Assembly: GCF_003176895.1 (NCBI RefSeq)
Contig: NZ_QGTD01000005.1
Coordinates: forward strand, 1 to 64,000
Source of the DNA: Gracilibacillus dipsosauri
GTDB lineage: Bacteria; Bacillota; Bacilli; Bacillales; Amphibacillaceae
DNA: 64,000 nucleotides
Direction: 5' to 3'
A program made the position numbers and the translations under genes. This document shows, piece by piece, positions 56,822 through 64,000 of the stretch (position 1 is its first letter; the number at the start of each line of letters is the position of its first letter). Below the pieces are notes generated by a model. The model made no database searches, had not been told where the DNA came from, and worked only from the letters and a program-made list of their open reading frames with translations.

Positions 56822-57562
56822 TTACCACTTAAGTGATGCGAAAAATTGTGCAATATCTTCATGTAGCTGATCTTTTGCATCACTGAAAGTAATTGCATGC
56901 CCTGCATTTGCATACCATTTGATCTCTTTTTGATCTGCTTCAACATTCTCATAAATATAATTAGCACTATCTGGGTTTATCATTTCATCCTTTTCAGCTT
57001 GTATTACAAGGGTTGGAGTATACAACATATCTACATTTTCTTTTACCCTTTCAATTGACTCTGCAATTTGCTTAAATAATTCCTTAGAACGTTCTAACAG
57101 CTCTCCCATTTCCTCTTGGATCGTTGCTTCATCTTTTCCTTCTAATTGTTTGTAGTCCTTAGCGAATTGTTTAAAACCAATCGTTAATTGCTCTTCATTA
57201 TCAAAAAACATTGGCGAGCACATGGTTACTACGGCTTCTAGTGGATGAGTACAAGCAAGTCTTAGTGCTAATACACCACCTAGTGATAGACCTGCAACGG
57301 CGATTTTTTCGTAGCCTTCACCTTTTAGATAAAGATAAGCATTTTTGACATCCTCCCACCACTGTTCAGCTGTAGCTTCAATTAAGTCTTCTGGGGATTT
57401 GCCATGACCACGATATATAGGAGCATAACATGTATAGCCTTTACTATTTAAGAAGCGACCAAGCATTCTTACATCTGCAGAATGTCCAGTAAACCCATGT
57501 AATAGTAATACCGCACGCTCGTCTCCTCTAAACATAAATGGTTCTGGTTGTTTTATTTTCAT
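56822..57562 (-). CDS. Carboxylesterase (Est30/YvaK type)
   Basis: A 246-residue alpha/beta hydrolase of the small carboxylesterase group. The nucleophile Ser93 is in AGLSLGGVLAL; the oxyanion motif is LLLHGFTGHSADV; Asp and His are probably in QAEKDEMINP and NAGHAITFS. It has a cap domain with about 130-190 charged helices. The natural ester is unknown. The position between secG and rnr matches the Bacillus subtilis order. Confidence 0.92.
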   Translation of the reverse strand: MKIKQPEPFMFRGDERAVLLLHGFTGHSADVRMLGRFLNSKGYTCYAPIYRGHGKSPEDLIEATAEQWWEDVKNAYLYLKGEGYEKIAVAGLSLGGVLALRLACTHPLEAVVTMCSPMFFDNEEQLTIGFKQFAKDYKQLEGKDEATIQEEMGELLERSKELFKQIAESIERVKENVDMLYTPTLVIQAEKDEMINPDSANYIYENVEADQKEIKWYANAGHAITFSDAKDQLHEDIAQFFASLKW

Positions 57563-57732
57563 TCTTTTTCACCTCAGGTTTATTATGTTCATTTACTATT
57601 ATAAGTATAATGATGAAAGTCCACGTTCTTATAGTGTTAGAAAAACTCGTATTCGCTCGTCCTTTGGCGAATACCTGCTTTGCTTATACTTGACACCTTA
57701 AAATTTCATCTACGTCAACTATCCTAACGTGC

Positions 57733-57765
57733 AAAAAAACATCCTTTGCTTTGCCGCAAAGGATG
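57733..57765 (-). terminator. Terminator of secG
   Basis: CATCCTTTGC and GCAAAGGATG (57741-57750 and 57756-57765) form a 10-base stem. On the minus strand it ends in seven U residues (plus-strand A run 57733-57739). Confidence 0.9.
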
Positions 57766-57804
57766 CTCTTCTTTTTGCTTACTATCTTCTCCAATAAAAT
57801 TGGT

Positions 57805-58035
57805 TTATAACAGATAGGCAAGGGAAAATGTTAGGATAAAAAACAATGTTCCTGTAATGACTGTTCCACGATGAAGAACTAGATCCATCCCTCTCGCCTT
57901 TTGTTTTCCAAATAATTGTTCAGCACCACCTGAAATTGCTCCAGACAGTCCTTCACTCTTACCAGATTGTAATAAAACAAAAACAATTAATACGATTGCA
58001 TCAATGATGAGCAATGTCATAACAGTTGCTATCAT
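57805..58035 (-). CDS. secG: Preprotein translocase subunit SecG
   Basis: A 76-residue SecG, the small subunit of the SecYEG channel. Two membrane helices (about 4-23 and 54-74) enclose the conserved loop [29 protein letters not shown]. The ATG 58035 is chosen because GGGGGTG lies upstream and the usual SecG length results. The longer frame from 58083 adds a tail that has no counterpart in the family. Confidence 0.95.
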   Translation of the reverse strand: MIATVMTLLIIDAIVLIVFVLLQSGKSEGLSGAISGGAEQLFGKQKARGMDLVLHRGTVITGTLFFILTFSLAYLL

Positions 58036-58177
58036 CTTGAAAGCACCCCCTAGACGTACAATTACATAAATACAATGTAGCATAAGTAATAATCATACAC
58101 AAGTTATTTTACTGAAAATTCATCCAAATTACATGATATGATGGAATTAAGCAGTGTATCGATTGGAGATGATTTAC

Positions 58178-59125
58178 ATGAAAAGTAAAAAGTATTGGCT
58201 AACAATGAGCGATAATCATTCCGTTTATCTTAGAAAATGGGAGGATGTGGAGACACCGACAGCTATTGTTCAAATTGCTCATGGGATGGCTGAACATATT
58301 GAACGATACCACGGGCTCGCACAATTTTTAAATAACCATCAGATCATCGTATATGGCAATGATCACCGCGGACATGGGGAAACAGGTAACCGAGCAAATA
58401 CACAAGGCTTTCTGGGGAAAAGGAACGGTTTTGATCGAACAGCTCAGGACCTTAAGGAAATAACCTCCTTTATTCGAAACGAACAGCCGGACTTGCCCAT
58501 TTTTTTACTTGGACACAGTATGGGCTCCTTCCTTTCCCGACGATATTTATCCTTTGCCGATAGGGAGCTTTCGGGTGCCATTTTCATTGGAACATCCTAT
58601 CAGCCTCCTCTACTATTACATATGGGGAAGTTTCTTGCACGTCTGAATATTGCAATACAAGGAAAAAAAACTCCTGCAACATTCTTAAATAAACTCACAT
58701 TCGCTAATTATAATAAAAAAACGGAAGCAAATACGGCATTTGATTGGCTGTCGAGTGACAAAGAGATAGTTAAAAATTATATAGAAGATCCATATTGTGG
58801 ATTTCTTCCATCTAATCAATTTTTTTATGATTTATATGAAGGAATCGGGAAAATCCAAGACAATCGTTATGCTGAAGCAATCGACAAAGAACTTCCACTC
58901 TTATTTTTAACCGGTGATCAAGACCCAGTAAGTCAATATAGTCAAGGAATGTTAAAAGCAGTCCATTTTTATCGGAAGGTAGGATTAGAGAATATCACCT
59001 ATCATATTTTTAAAGATAAACGACATGAATTATTAAACGAAAAAAATAAACAGGAAATTTATCAATACATCTTTACTTGGATTAAGGAGCACATTACTTG
59101 TATGGAAACAACTAAGTCATTATAA
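58178..59125 (+). CDS. Alpha/beta hydrolase (monoacylglycerol lipase-like)
   Basis: A 315-residue serine hydrolase of the lysophospholipase/monoacylglycerol lipase group. The nucleophile Ser is in LLGHSMGSFLSRR (about residues 106-118), preceded by the family motif YGNDHRGHGET. The acid is in LTGDQDPVSQYS, and the His in FKDKRHELLNE. ATG 58178 has TTGGAGATG upstream at 9 bases. No signal peptide. It lies divergent from secG. Confidence 0.88.
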   Translation: MKSKKYWLTMSDNHSVYLRKWEDVETPTAIVQIAHGMAEHIERYHGLAQFLNNHQIIVYGNDHRGHGETGNRANTQGFLGKRNGFDRTAQDLKEITSFIRNEQPDLPIFLLGHSMGSFLSRRYLSFADRELSGAIFIGTSYQPPLLLHMGKFLARLNIAIQGKKTPATFLNKLTFANYNKKTEANTAFDWLSSDKEIVKNYIEDPYCGFLPSNQFFYDLYEGIGKIQDNRYAEAIDKELPLLFLTGDQDPVSQYSQGMLKAVHFYRKVGLENITYHIFKDKRHELLNEKNKQEIYQYIFTWIKEHITCMETTKSL

Positions 59126-59188
59126 TTAATATAATTGTGCTACTTTAAAGAATTTTTACAAAAAGTTTAAACTTTTATCATAGTATTC

Positions 59189-59218
59189 TTGAAATATTAC
59201 CTAGAAAAAGAGTAAAAT
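59189..59218 (+). promoter_or_regulatory. Promoter of ptsHI
   Basis: TTGAAA (59189-59194), 18 bases, TAAAAT (59213-59218), about 46 bases upstream of ptsH. Confidence 0.55.
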
Positions 59219-59264
59219 TAAAAGGTAGCAATACATTAATTAATTCCTTAGGAGGTTTTTAACT

Positions 59265-59534
59265 ATGGCAGTAGAAAAAACAGTAACAATCACAGATGAA
59301 ACAGGAGTTCACGCTCGTCCAGCGACAGTACTTGTGAATAAAGCGGGAAGTTTCTCCTCTGATATGACGTTAGAATATAATGGAAAATCTATTAACTTAA
59401 AATCGATCATGGGTGTTATGTCCCTCGGTATTCCACAAGGCGCTGAGATTAAGATTATTGCAGATGGATCTGACGAGCAAGAAGCTGTCGATGCAGTAGT
59501 AGATGTGATTAAATCAGAAGGACTAGGAGAGTAA
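59265..59534 (+). CDS. ptsH: PTS phosphocarrier protein HPr
   Basis: HPr (89 residues) carries phosphate from enzyme I to sugar-specific enzyme IIA. His16 (His15 without Met) in [11 protein letters not shown] is the PTS site; Ser47 (Ser46) in [12 protein letters not shown] is the regulatory site phosphorylated by HPr kinase. The Ser-phosphorylated form is the CcpA cofactor, which ties this gene to the cre operators of the pectin block. Ribosome site AGGAGG is strong. Confidence 0.97.
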   Translation: MAVEKTVTITDETGVHARPATVLVNKAGSFSSDMTLEYNGKSINLKSIMGVMSLGIPQGAEIKIIADGSDEQEAVDAVVDVIKSEGLGE

Positions 59535-59541
59535 TCTTTAC

Positions 59542-61257
59542 ATGAGTAACTTAAGTGGTATAGCAGCATCAAATGGAATTGCCATTGCGAAAGCATACAA
59601 GCTGGCAGTTCCTGATCTGTCTTTTGAGAAGCAGACAGTCCAAGATACAGACAACGAAATCAATCGTTTAACAGAAGCACTTGAAATATCAAAAACAGAG
59701 TTGGAGAAAATTAAAGAGCATGCTCGCGCATCATTAGGAGAAGAGCATGCAGAAATCTTTTCTGCCCACTTGCTTGTGTTAAGTGACCCTGAATTGATTA
59801 ATCCGATAAAGGATAAAATCAGCACAGATCAAGTTAATGCAGAGTTTGCTTTAGATGAAACAGCGCAAATGTTTATTCAAATGTTCGAAAGCATGGATAA
59901 TGAATACATGAGAGAAAGAGCTGCTGACATTAAAGACGTTACAAAACGTGTAATGGCTCATTTATTAAATGTATCTTTTCCGAATCCTGCATTAATTAAT
60001 GAAGAAGTCATTGTGATTGCAGAGGATCTCACACCATCTGATACGGCACAATTAAATAAACAATTTGTTAAAGGCTTTACAACTAATATCGGTGGAAGAA
60101 CTTCTCACTCAGCAATTATGGCAAGATCTTTGGAAATACCAGCTGTTGTTGGTACAAAGGAAATAACCACACAAGCAGCTGCAGGCGATATTTTAATTAT
60201 TGATGGGATTGATGGAGAAGTCATCATTAACCCTTCCAATGATGAGATGGAAAAGTATGAAAAGAAACAAGCAGATTTTGAAAAACAAAAAGAAGAATGG
60301 GCAAAGCTAAAGGATGAGCCTACGGTTTCTTCTGATGGTACACACGTTGAGCTTGTTGCTAACATTGGTACACCTGAAGATGTGGAGGGTGTGAAGAACA
60401 ATGGTGGCGAAGGTGTAGGGCTCTATCGTACAGAGTTTTTATATATGGGGAAAACAGAGCTTCCTACAGAGGAAGAGCAGTTTGAGGCCTATAAATCCGT
60501 TCTTGAGCAAATGGGAGACAAGCCTGTTGTCGTTCGAACATTAGATATCGGTGGCGATAAAGAATTACCATACTTAGAACTACCGGAAGAAATGAATCCA
60601 TTCCTAGGCTTTCGTGCGATTCGTCTATGCTTAGAGCGCGATGATATTTTCCGGACACAATTGCGTGCATTGTTACGTGCAAGTACGTACGGGAATTTAA
60701 AAATCATGTTCCCAATGATTGCAACATTAGATGAATTCCGTCAAGCAGAAGCCATTTTATTAGAAGAAAAAGATAACCTTATTACGGAAGGTGTAGAGGT
60801 ATCTGATTCGATTGAAATTGGTATTATGGTAGAAATTCCTTCGACAGCGGTAATTGCTCGTCAATTCGCTAAAGAGGTAGATTTCTTTAGTATTGGAACT
60901 AATGACTTGATTCAATACACTTTAGCAGCTGATCGTATGAATGAACGAGTGAGCTATTTATATCAACCATATCACCCAGCAATCTTAAACCTTGTTAACA
61001 ATGTGATTGAAGCAGCACATGCTGAAGGTAAATGGGCTGGAATGTGTGGAGAAATGGCCGGAGATTCGATTGCAATTCCAATTCTCTTAGGTTTAGGATT
61101 AGATGAATTTAGTATGAGTGCAACCTCTATTTTACCTGCTCGTACCCAAATTAAACACCTATCCAAAAAAGAATTAGCTACTTATAAAGAGCAGCTTCTT
61201 AGCATGAATACAGCAGATGAAGTAGAAGAATTTATCCGAAGCAAAACGAATCAGTAA
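59542..61257 (+). CDS. ptsI: PTS enzyme I
   Basis: Enzyme I (571 residues) takes phosphate from phosphoenolpyruvate and passes it to HPr. The phosphorylated His189 is in [13 protein letters not shown]. The C-terminal PEP-binding barrel holds [27 protein letters not shown] and the catalytic [10 protein letters not shown]. It starts 7 bases after ptsH and ends with a strong bidirectional hairpin. Confidence 0.97.
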   Translation: MSNLSGIAASNGIAIAKAYKLAVPDLSFEKQTVQDTDNEINRLTEALEISKTELEKIKEHARASLGEEHAEIFSAHLLVLSDPELINPIKDKISTDQVNAEFALDETAQMFIQMFESMDNEYMRERAADIKDVTKRVMAHLLNVSFPNPALINEEVIVIAEDLTPSDTAQLNKQFVKGFTTNIGGRTSHSAIMARSLEIPAVVGTKEITTQAAAGDILIIDGIDGEVIINPSNDEMEKYEKKQADFEKQKEEWAKLKDEPTVSSDGTHVELVANIGTPEDVEGVKNNGGEGVGLYRTEFLYMGKTELPTEEEQFEAYKSVLEQMGDKPVVVRTLDIGGDKELPYLELPEEMNPFLGFRAIRLCLERDDIFRTQLRALLRASTYGNLKIMFPMIATLDEFRQAEAILLEEKDNLITEGVEVSDSIEIGIMVEIPSTAVIARQFAKEVDFFSIGTNDLIQYTLAADRMNERVSYLYQPYHPAILNLVNNVIEAAHAEGKWAGMCGEMAGDSIAIPILLGLGLDEFSMSATSILPARTQIKHLSKKELATYKEQLLSMNTADEVEEFIRSKTNQ

Positions 61258-61260
61258 TAG

Positions 61261-61297
61261 AAAAAGCGACTTGTCCAATCGACAAGTCGCTTTTTTT
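61261..61297 (+). terminator. Bidirectional terminator after ptsI
   Basis: GCGACTTGTC and GACAAGTCGC form a strong stem with a short loop, A run before and seven T residues after. It serves ptsHI on the plus strand and the convergent FecCD permease gene on the minus strand, whose stop is at 61296-61298. Confidence 0.93.
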
Positions 61298-63335
61298 AGA
61301 TTTTTATTTTATTGGATCGATGCATTAACCACAAAAAATACGGTGCACCGATAATCGCAATGATAATCCCTGTTGGTATCTCCTTTGGAACAAGTAAAGT
61401 ACGACTAAGGACATCAGCAATCATGAGGAATATTCCTCCCAACAAGGCTGTGGTGATAAATAAGTTTTTATGGGCAGGTCCTAGTAAGATCCTTGCCATA
61501 TGTGGGGCGATCAATCCAACGAATCCAATCGTACCAACTGTTGCTACACTACTAGCGGCAATGATTGTTGCCAGCAGTGCTAATAAAAACCTCGTTTTTA
61601 CAACATTCAATCCCAATCCTTTTGCTGTGTCATCTCCTAAAGCCAATGTATGAATACGATCACTCACTAGGTAAACAATTGGAATGAAGACAATGAGTGG
61701 ACCTAATAAATAATATCCTAACTCTGACCAGCCTTTCGCATAAGTCGTTCCTGCTAACCAGGTTAAAGAGGAAGCTACAGCCATTTCTGAGTTAACAACA
61801 ATAATTTGAATAATCGCTGAACCAAATGCGGAAATACCAATACCTAAAAGAGCTAATAAGGTAGGTTGGAATTCGGACCGATAGGCAAGCATCATGACAA
61901 TGAGAAAAGCAATAATAGCTCCTATAAAAGCCCCCACTGGCACCCATGTAGCTGTTATTGATCCAAAATAGATAAATAGTAATGCCCCAACCCCTGCACC
62001 TGAGGTTATCCCAATGACGGATGGATCTGCTAAAGGATTTCGAAGCACTCCTTGAAAAATATACCCACTGATGGCAAGTAATATCCCGCTTACAAAAGCA
62101 ACCAGCAATCTGGGCAAACGAAAATCGATCGCCATATTACGAATAAACGGATCGTGATTAGAAAAGATCGATTTTATCGTTTGTACAACTTGAAATCCTT
62201 CATTTCCTGTAGATATACCAACTAAAACAGTAATCATACAAAGGAATAAGAGGACTGGAATAACCATTTGCTGAAATCTTTTATTGTTGACTGCTCCAAC
62301 AAGTACTCCTGTTTCCTTACCACTATAGCTACGATTCTTTCTCCGCATAATAAGCCAAATAAGCCAAGGTGCTCCAATGAATGCAGTAATCGCCCCAACT
62401 GGTAGCTCAGAAAAGCTTGGATCGATTATTCTTGCCAATACGTCTGCACCTAACAGCACATTTGCTCCCCATAAAAAGGAAGCAAGCAGAATGGAAAGAT
62501 GTTTTCGAAAGCCTAATAGCTTGATTAAATGTGGGGCTATGATTCCAACAAAGCCAATAGGGCCAACTACGCTTACCGTGACAGCAGTTAAAAAAACTGC
62601 TAGCATCACTGTTATGATCCTTAGTCTGTTCGTCTTTTGACCAAGTCCTGTTGCTACTTCTTCCCCTAGTAGAAAAATATCTAATGACTTTGCTATCGAT
62701 AATGTGGCAAGTAACCCACATAGAACAAATGGGAGTGCAAATTGGACGCCTTCCCAATTGTTTTGTACAAGTGTACCAGATCCCCATAAAAATAAACCAG
62801 CTGTTTCGTTTTCGAAAAAGATTTGAAGTAAGGAGGTAAAGGCAGAAAACATCATCGTAATAACCATTCCTGCTAATACCATTTTAACAGGATTTGAGCT
62901 ATTAATACCTGCAAGTATATAAACTAAAATAGCAGTTAATACCCCACCTAGAAATGCGACAAATAAGCCATTTAATCCTGCAACAGTCGTAAAAAATACA
63001 CTAGCAAAAACAACCGCAAAATACGATCCCGCATGGATTCCAAGTGTACCTGATGAAGCTAATGGATTTTTCGTAATGGTTTGTAATAGACTACCAGATA
63101 CCGCTAACGCACCACCTGCTAAAATTCCTATAATAGCTCGTGGCAATCGCAAAAAACGTACCGTATGATGTGCCAGGTCATCCTTTGGTTGAAAGATGGC
63201 TTCTAATATGACGGAGGGAGCAATAGAAACACTGCCCTGATTTATATGTATAAATAACAATAGAAGCAAAAGGACGGTTCCTCCCCCAAAGGTCAGAACC
63301 GTTGTCCAAATATAATGTTTTTCCCATCTTGTCAT
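61296..63335 (-). CDS. Double-length FecCD siderophore permease
   Basis: A 679-residue fusion of two FecCD permease halves (about 1-335 and 350-679), each with nine to ten helices. Both repeat the family segments: LPRAIIGILAGGALAVSGSLLQ and LPRLLVAFVSGILLAISGYIFQ; VGPIGFVGIIAPH and VGTIGFVGLIAPH. This is the layout of FhuB, where one chain supplies the whole channel. Its binding protein is encoded 4 bases upstream. No ATPase lies in the window; it could be outside or shared. The ligand is a ferric siderophore, type unknown. Confidence 0.92.
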   Translation of the reverse strand: MTRWEKHYIWTTVLTFGGGTVLLLLLLFIHINQGSVSIAPSVILEAIFQPKDDLAHHTVRFLRLPRAIIGILAGGALAVSGSLLQTITKNPLASSGTLGIHAGSYFAVVFASVFFTTVAGLNGLFVAFLGGVLTAILVYILAGINSSNPVKMVLAGMVITMMFSAFTSLLQIFFENETAGLFLWGSGTLVQNNWEGVQFALPFVLCGLLATLSIAKSLDIFLLGEEVATGLGQKTNRLRIITVMLAVFLTAVTVSVVGPIGFVGIIAPHLIKLLGFRKHLSILLASFLWGANVLLGADVLARIIDPSFSELPVGAITAFIGAPWLIWLIMRRKNRSYSGKETGVLVGAVNNKRFQQMVIPVLLFLCMITVLVGISTGNEGFQVVQTIKSIFSNHDPFIRNMAIDFRLPRLLVAFVSGILLAISGYIFQGVLRNPLADPSVIGITSGAGVGALLFIYFGSITATWVPVGAFIGAIIAFLIVMMLAYRSEFQPTLLALLGIGISAFGSAIIQIIVVNSEMAVASSLTWLAGTTYAKGWSELGYYLLGPLIVFIPIVYLVSDRIHTLALGDDTAKGLGLNVVKTRFLLALLATIIAASSVATVGTIGFVGLIAPHMARILLGPAHKNLFITTALLGGIFLMIADVLSRTLLVPKEIPTGIIIAIIGAPYFLWLMHRSNKIKI

Positions 63336-63339
63336 ATGA

Positions 63340-64000
63340 TCACTTCGCTTGTACTAGAGCTTCTTTAATCTGATTAGCAAATACTTCTGCTGACAATGGC
63401 CCGCCAAATGTCCATGTACTACCAGGAAGCTGGTGGGTCCGATTTTCTTTCACAAATTCTAACTCCTCCCACGCTGGGTTACCTGCTAACTGATTGGTAA
63501 ATATATTATCATCCTCTTGTACAATATAGAAAAAATGAGCATCCTGAGCAGTTTGTAATGCTTCTACACTTGTTTCATCATACCCATAAAGCTGGAATCC
63601 GTCTGATTGATAAGCATTTTCTAAGCCTATCTTTGTCATAATTTCCGTTGCCATCGCATTATCCTTGAACAAACGGATTACGGGTGTATTATCAGAGCTA
63701 TAGGCTTGTGATAAAACAAATTGCTTATTATCAATATTTGCTTCTTTTATCTCTGTGCTTGCTGTTTCATAAGCTTTGTCTAAATCGGACAATACTTGAT
63801 CTGCTTCTTCTTCCTTTTGTAAGGCTTTAGCTATTTCTTGAAAGGTCGTTTCCATTTCTTTATATTGGGTTCCTTCTCCTTCTTCTGGATATGGATTAAA
63901 TGCCAATGTTGGTGCAATATCCTTTAGACTATCTAATATTGCTTCATGACGGAAGCTAGCTGTGATAATCAAGTCTGGCTCCAATGCTCGAATCGCTTCT
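63340..64000 (-). CDS. Siderophore-binding protein, 5' end outside the window
   Basis: The C-terminal 220 residues of a FhuD/FepB-type (Peripla_BP_2) binding protein. It includes LEPDLIITASFRHEAILDSL, the helical hinge and a C-terminus with NQIKEAL. The frame continues past 64000 with no start, so signal peptide and N-lobe are missing from view. A TTG codon at 63984 is a normal leucine, not a start. It precedes the fused permease by 4 bases and would be its ligand carrier. Confidence 0.9.
   Translation of the reverse strand, partial: EAIRALEPDLIITASFRHEAILDSLKDIAPTLAFNPYPEEGEGTQYKEMETTFQEIAKALQKEEEADQVLSDLDKAYETASTEIKEANIDNKQFVLSQAYSSDNTPVIRLFKDNAMATEIMTKIGLENAYQSDGFQLYGYDETSVEALQTAQDAHFFYIVQEDDNIFTNQLAGNPAWEELEFVKENRTHQLPGSTWTFGGPLSAEVFANQIKEALVQAK

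Noticed and set aside
63984-64000. TTG at 63984 as the start of the last gene
   Set aside because: The frame stays open and keeps the binding-protein family sequence to the window end, so the gene is simply cut off.

Overview
The window is an AT-rich chromosome segment from an endospore-forming member of the Bacillaceae. Evidence for this is a GerA-type germinant receptor operon, a CotD-like spore coat protein, a sufCDSUB cluster in the Bacillus order, TTG/GTG starts with strong GGAGG ribosome sites, and bacilliredoxin, CheX, KtrAB and yes-type sugar uptake genes. Gene content resembles Bacillus subtilis neighbourhoods (suf/yus/gcvH, yclNOPQ, yesLMNOPQ, secG-est-rnr-smpB-ssrA) with relaxed synteny, as in moderately halophilic genera such as Oceanobacillus, Virgibacillus or Gracilibacillus. 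The genus is an inference.

Layout. 0-7.8 kb (minus): iron-sulfur assembly operon sufC-D-S-U-B, a 64-codon small gene apparently starting with ATT, a thioredoxin-like protein, a Toprim protein, gcvH and a Spx/ArsC-like protein. 7.8-10 kb: zinc importer znuC-znuB with its regulator zur behind a promoter containing a Zur box. 10-13.5 kb: glycosyltransferase, M14 carboxypeptidase, acyl-CoA dehydrogenase. 13.5-17.4 kb: gerA-type tricistron with a candidate sigma-G promoter. 17.4-22.5 kb: cheW-cheX, then a catechol-siderophore importer (yclNOPQ order) with a tandem pair of perfect Fur boxes and a third upstream box. 22.7-25.6 kb: pabA, a pabB-pabC fusion and a bacilliredoxin. 25.7-29.4 kb: methyltransferase, membrane protein, YkgJ-type cysteine-cluster protein, secreted NlpC/P60 hydrolase.

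29.6-41 kb is a pectin-related block: DUF624 protein, two sugar permeases, a binding lipoprotein, an AraC-type response regulator, a YesM-type kinase and, after an unrelated hemerythrin/AHSA1/MerR group, a secreted family-1 pectate lyase. Perfect CcpA (cre) operators precede the kinase, the binding protein and the lyase, so the parts look like one catabolite-repressed system. 41-51.3 kb: Lrp regulator, old yellow enzyme, a truncated copy of a small gene whose intact version lies 9.5 kb away, CotD, a 1675-residue mosaic surface protein ending in an LPDTA sorting signal, and ktrAB behind a c-di-AMP riboswitch. ktrA is out of frame at an A7 tract right after its start codon.

51.4-53.5 kb is flanked by a 23-bp direct repeat (22/23) that includes the 3' end of ssrA, and holds an integrase C-terminal remnant lacking its catalytic tyrosine. 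I read it as the relic of an element integrated at the tmRNA gene. 53.4-64 kb: ssrA, smpB, rnr, carboxylesterase, secG, a lipase-like hydrolase, ptsHI, and a double-length FecCD permease with a binding protein that runs off the window.

Most of the window is ordinary housekeeping sequence. The points most worth following are the ssrA-integrated relic, the duplicated small gene, the ktrA frameshift, the LPDTA surface protein and the three-operator pectin regulon.
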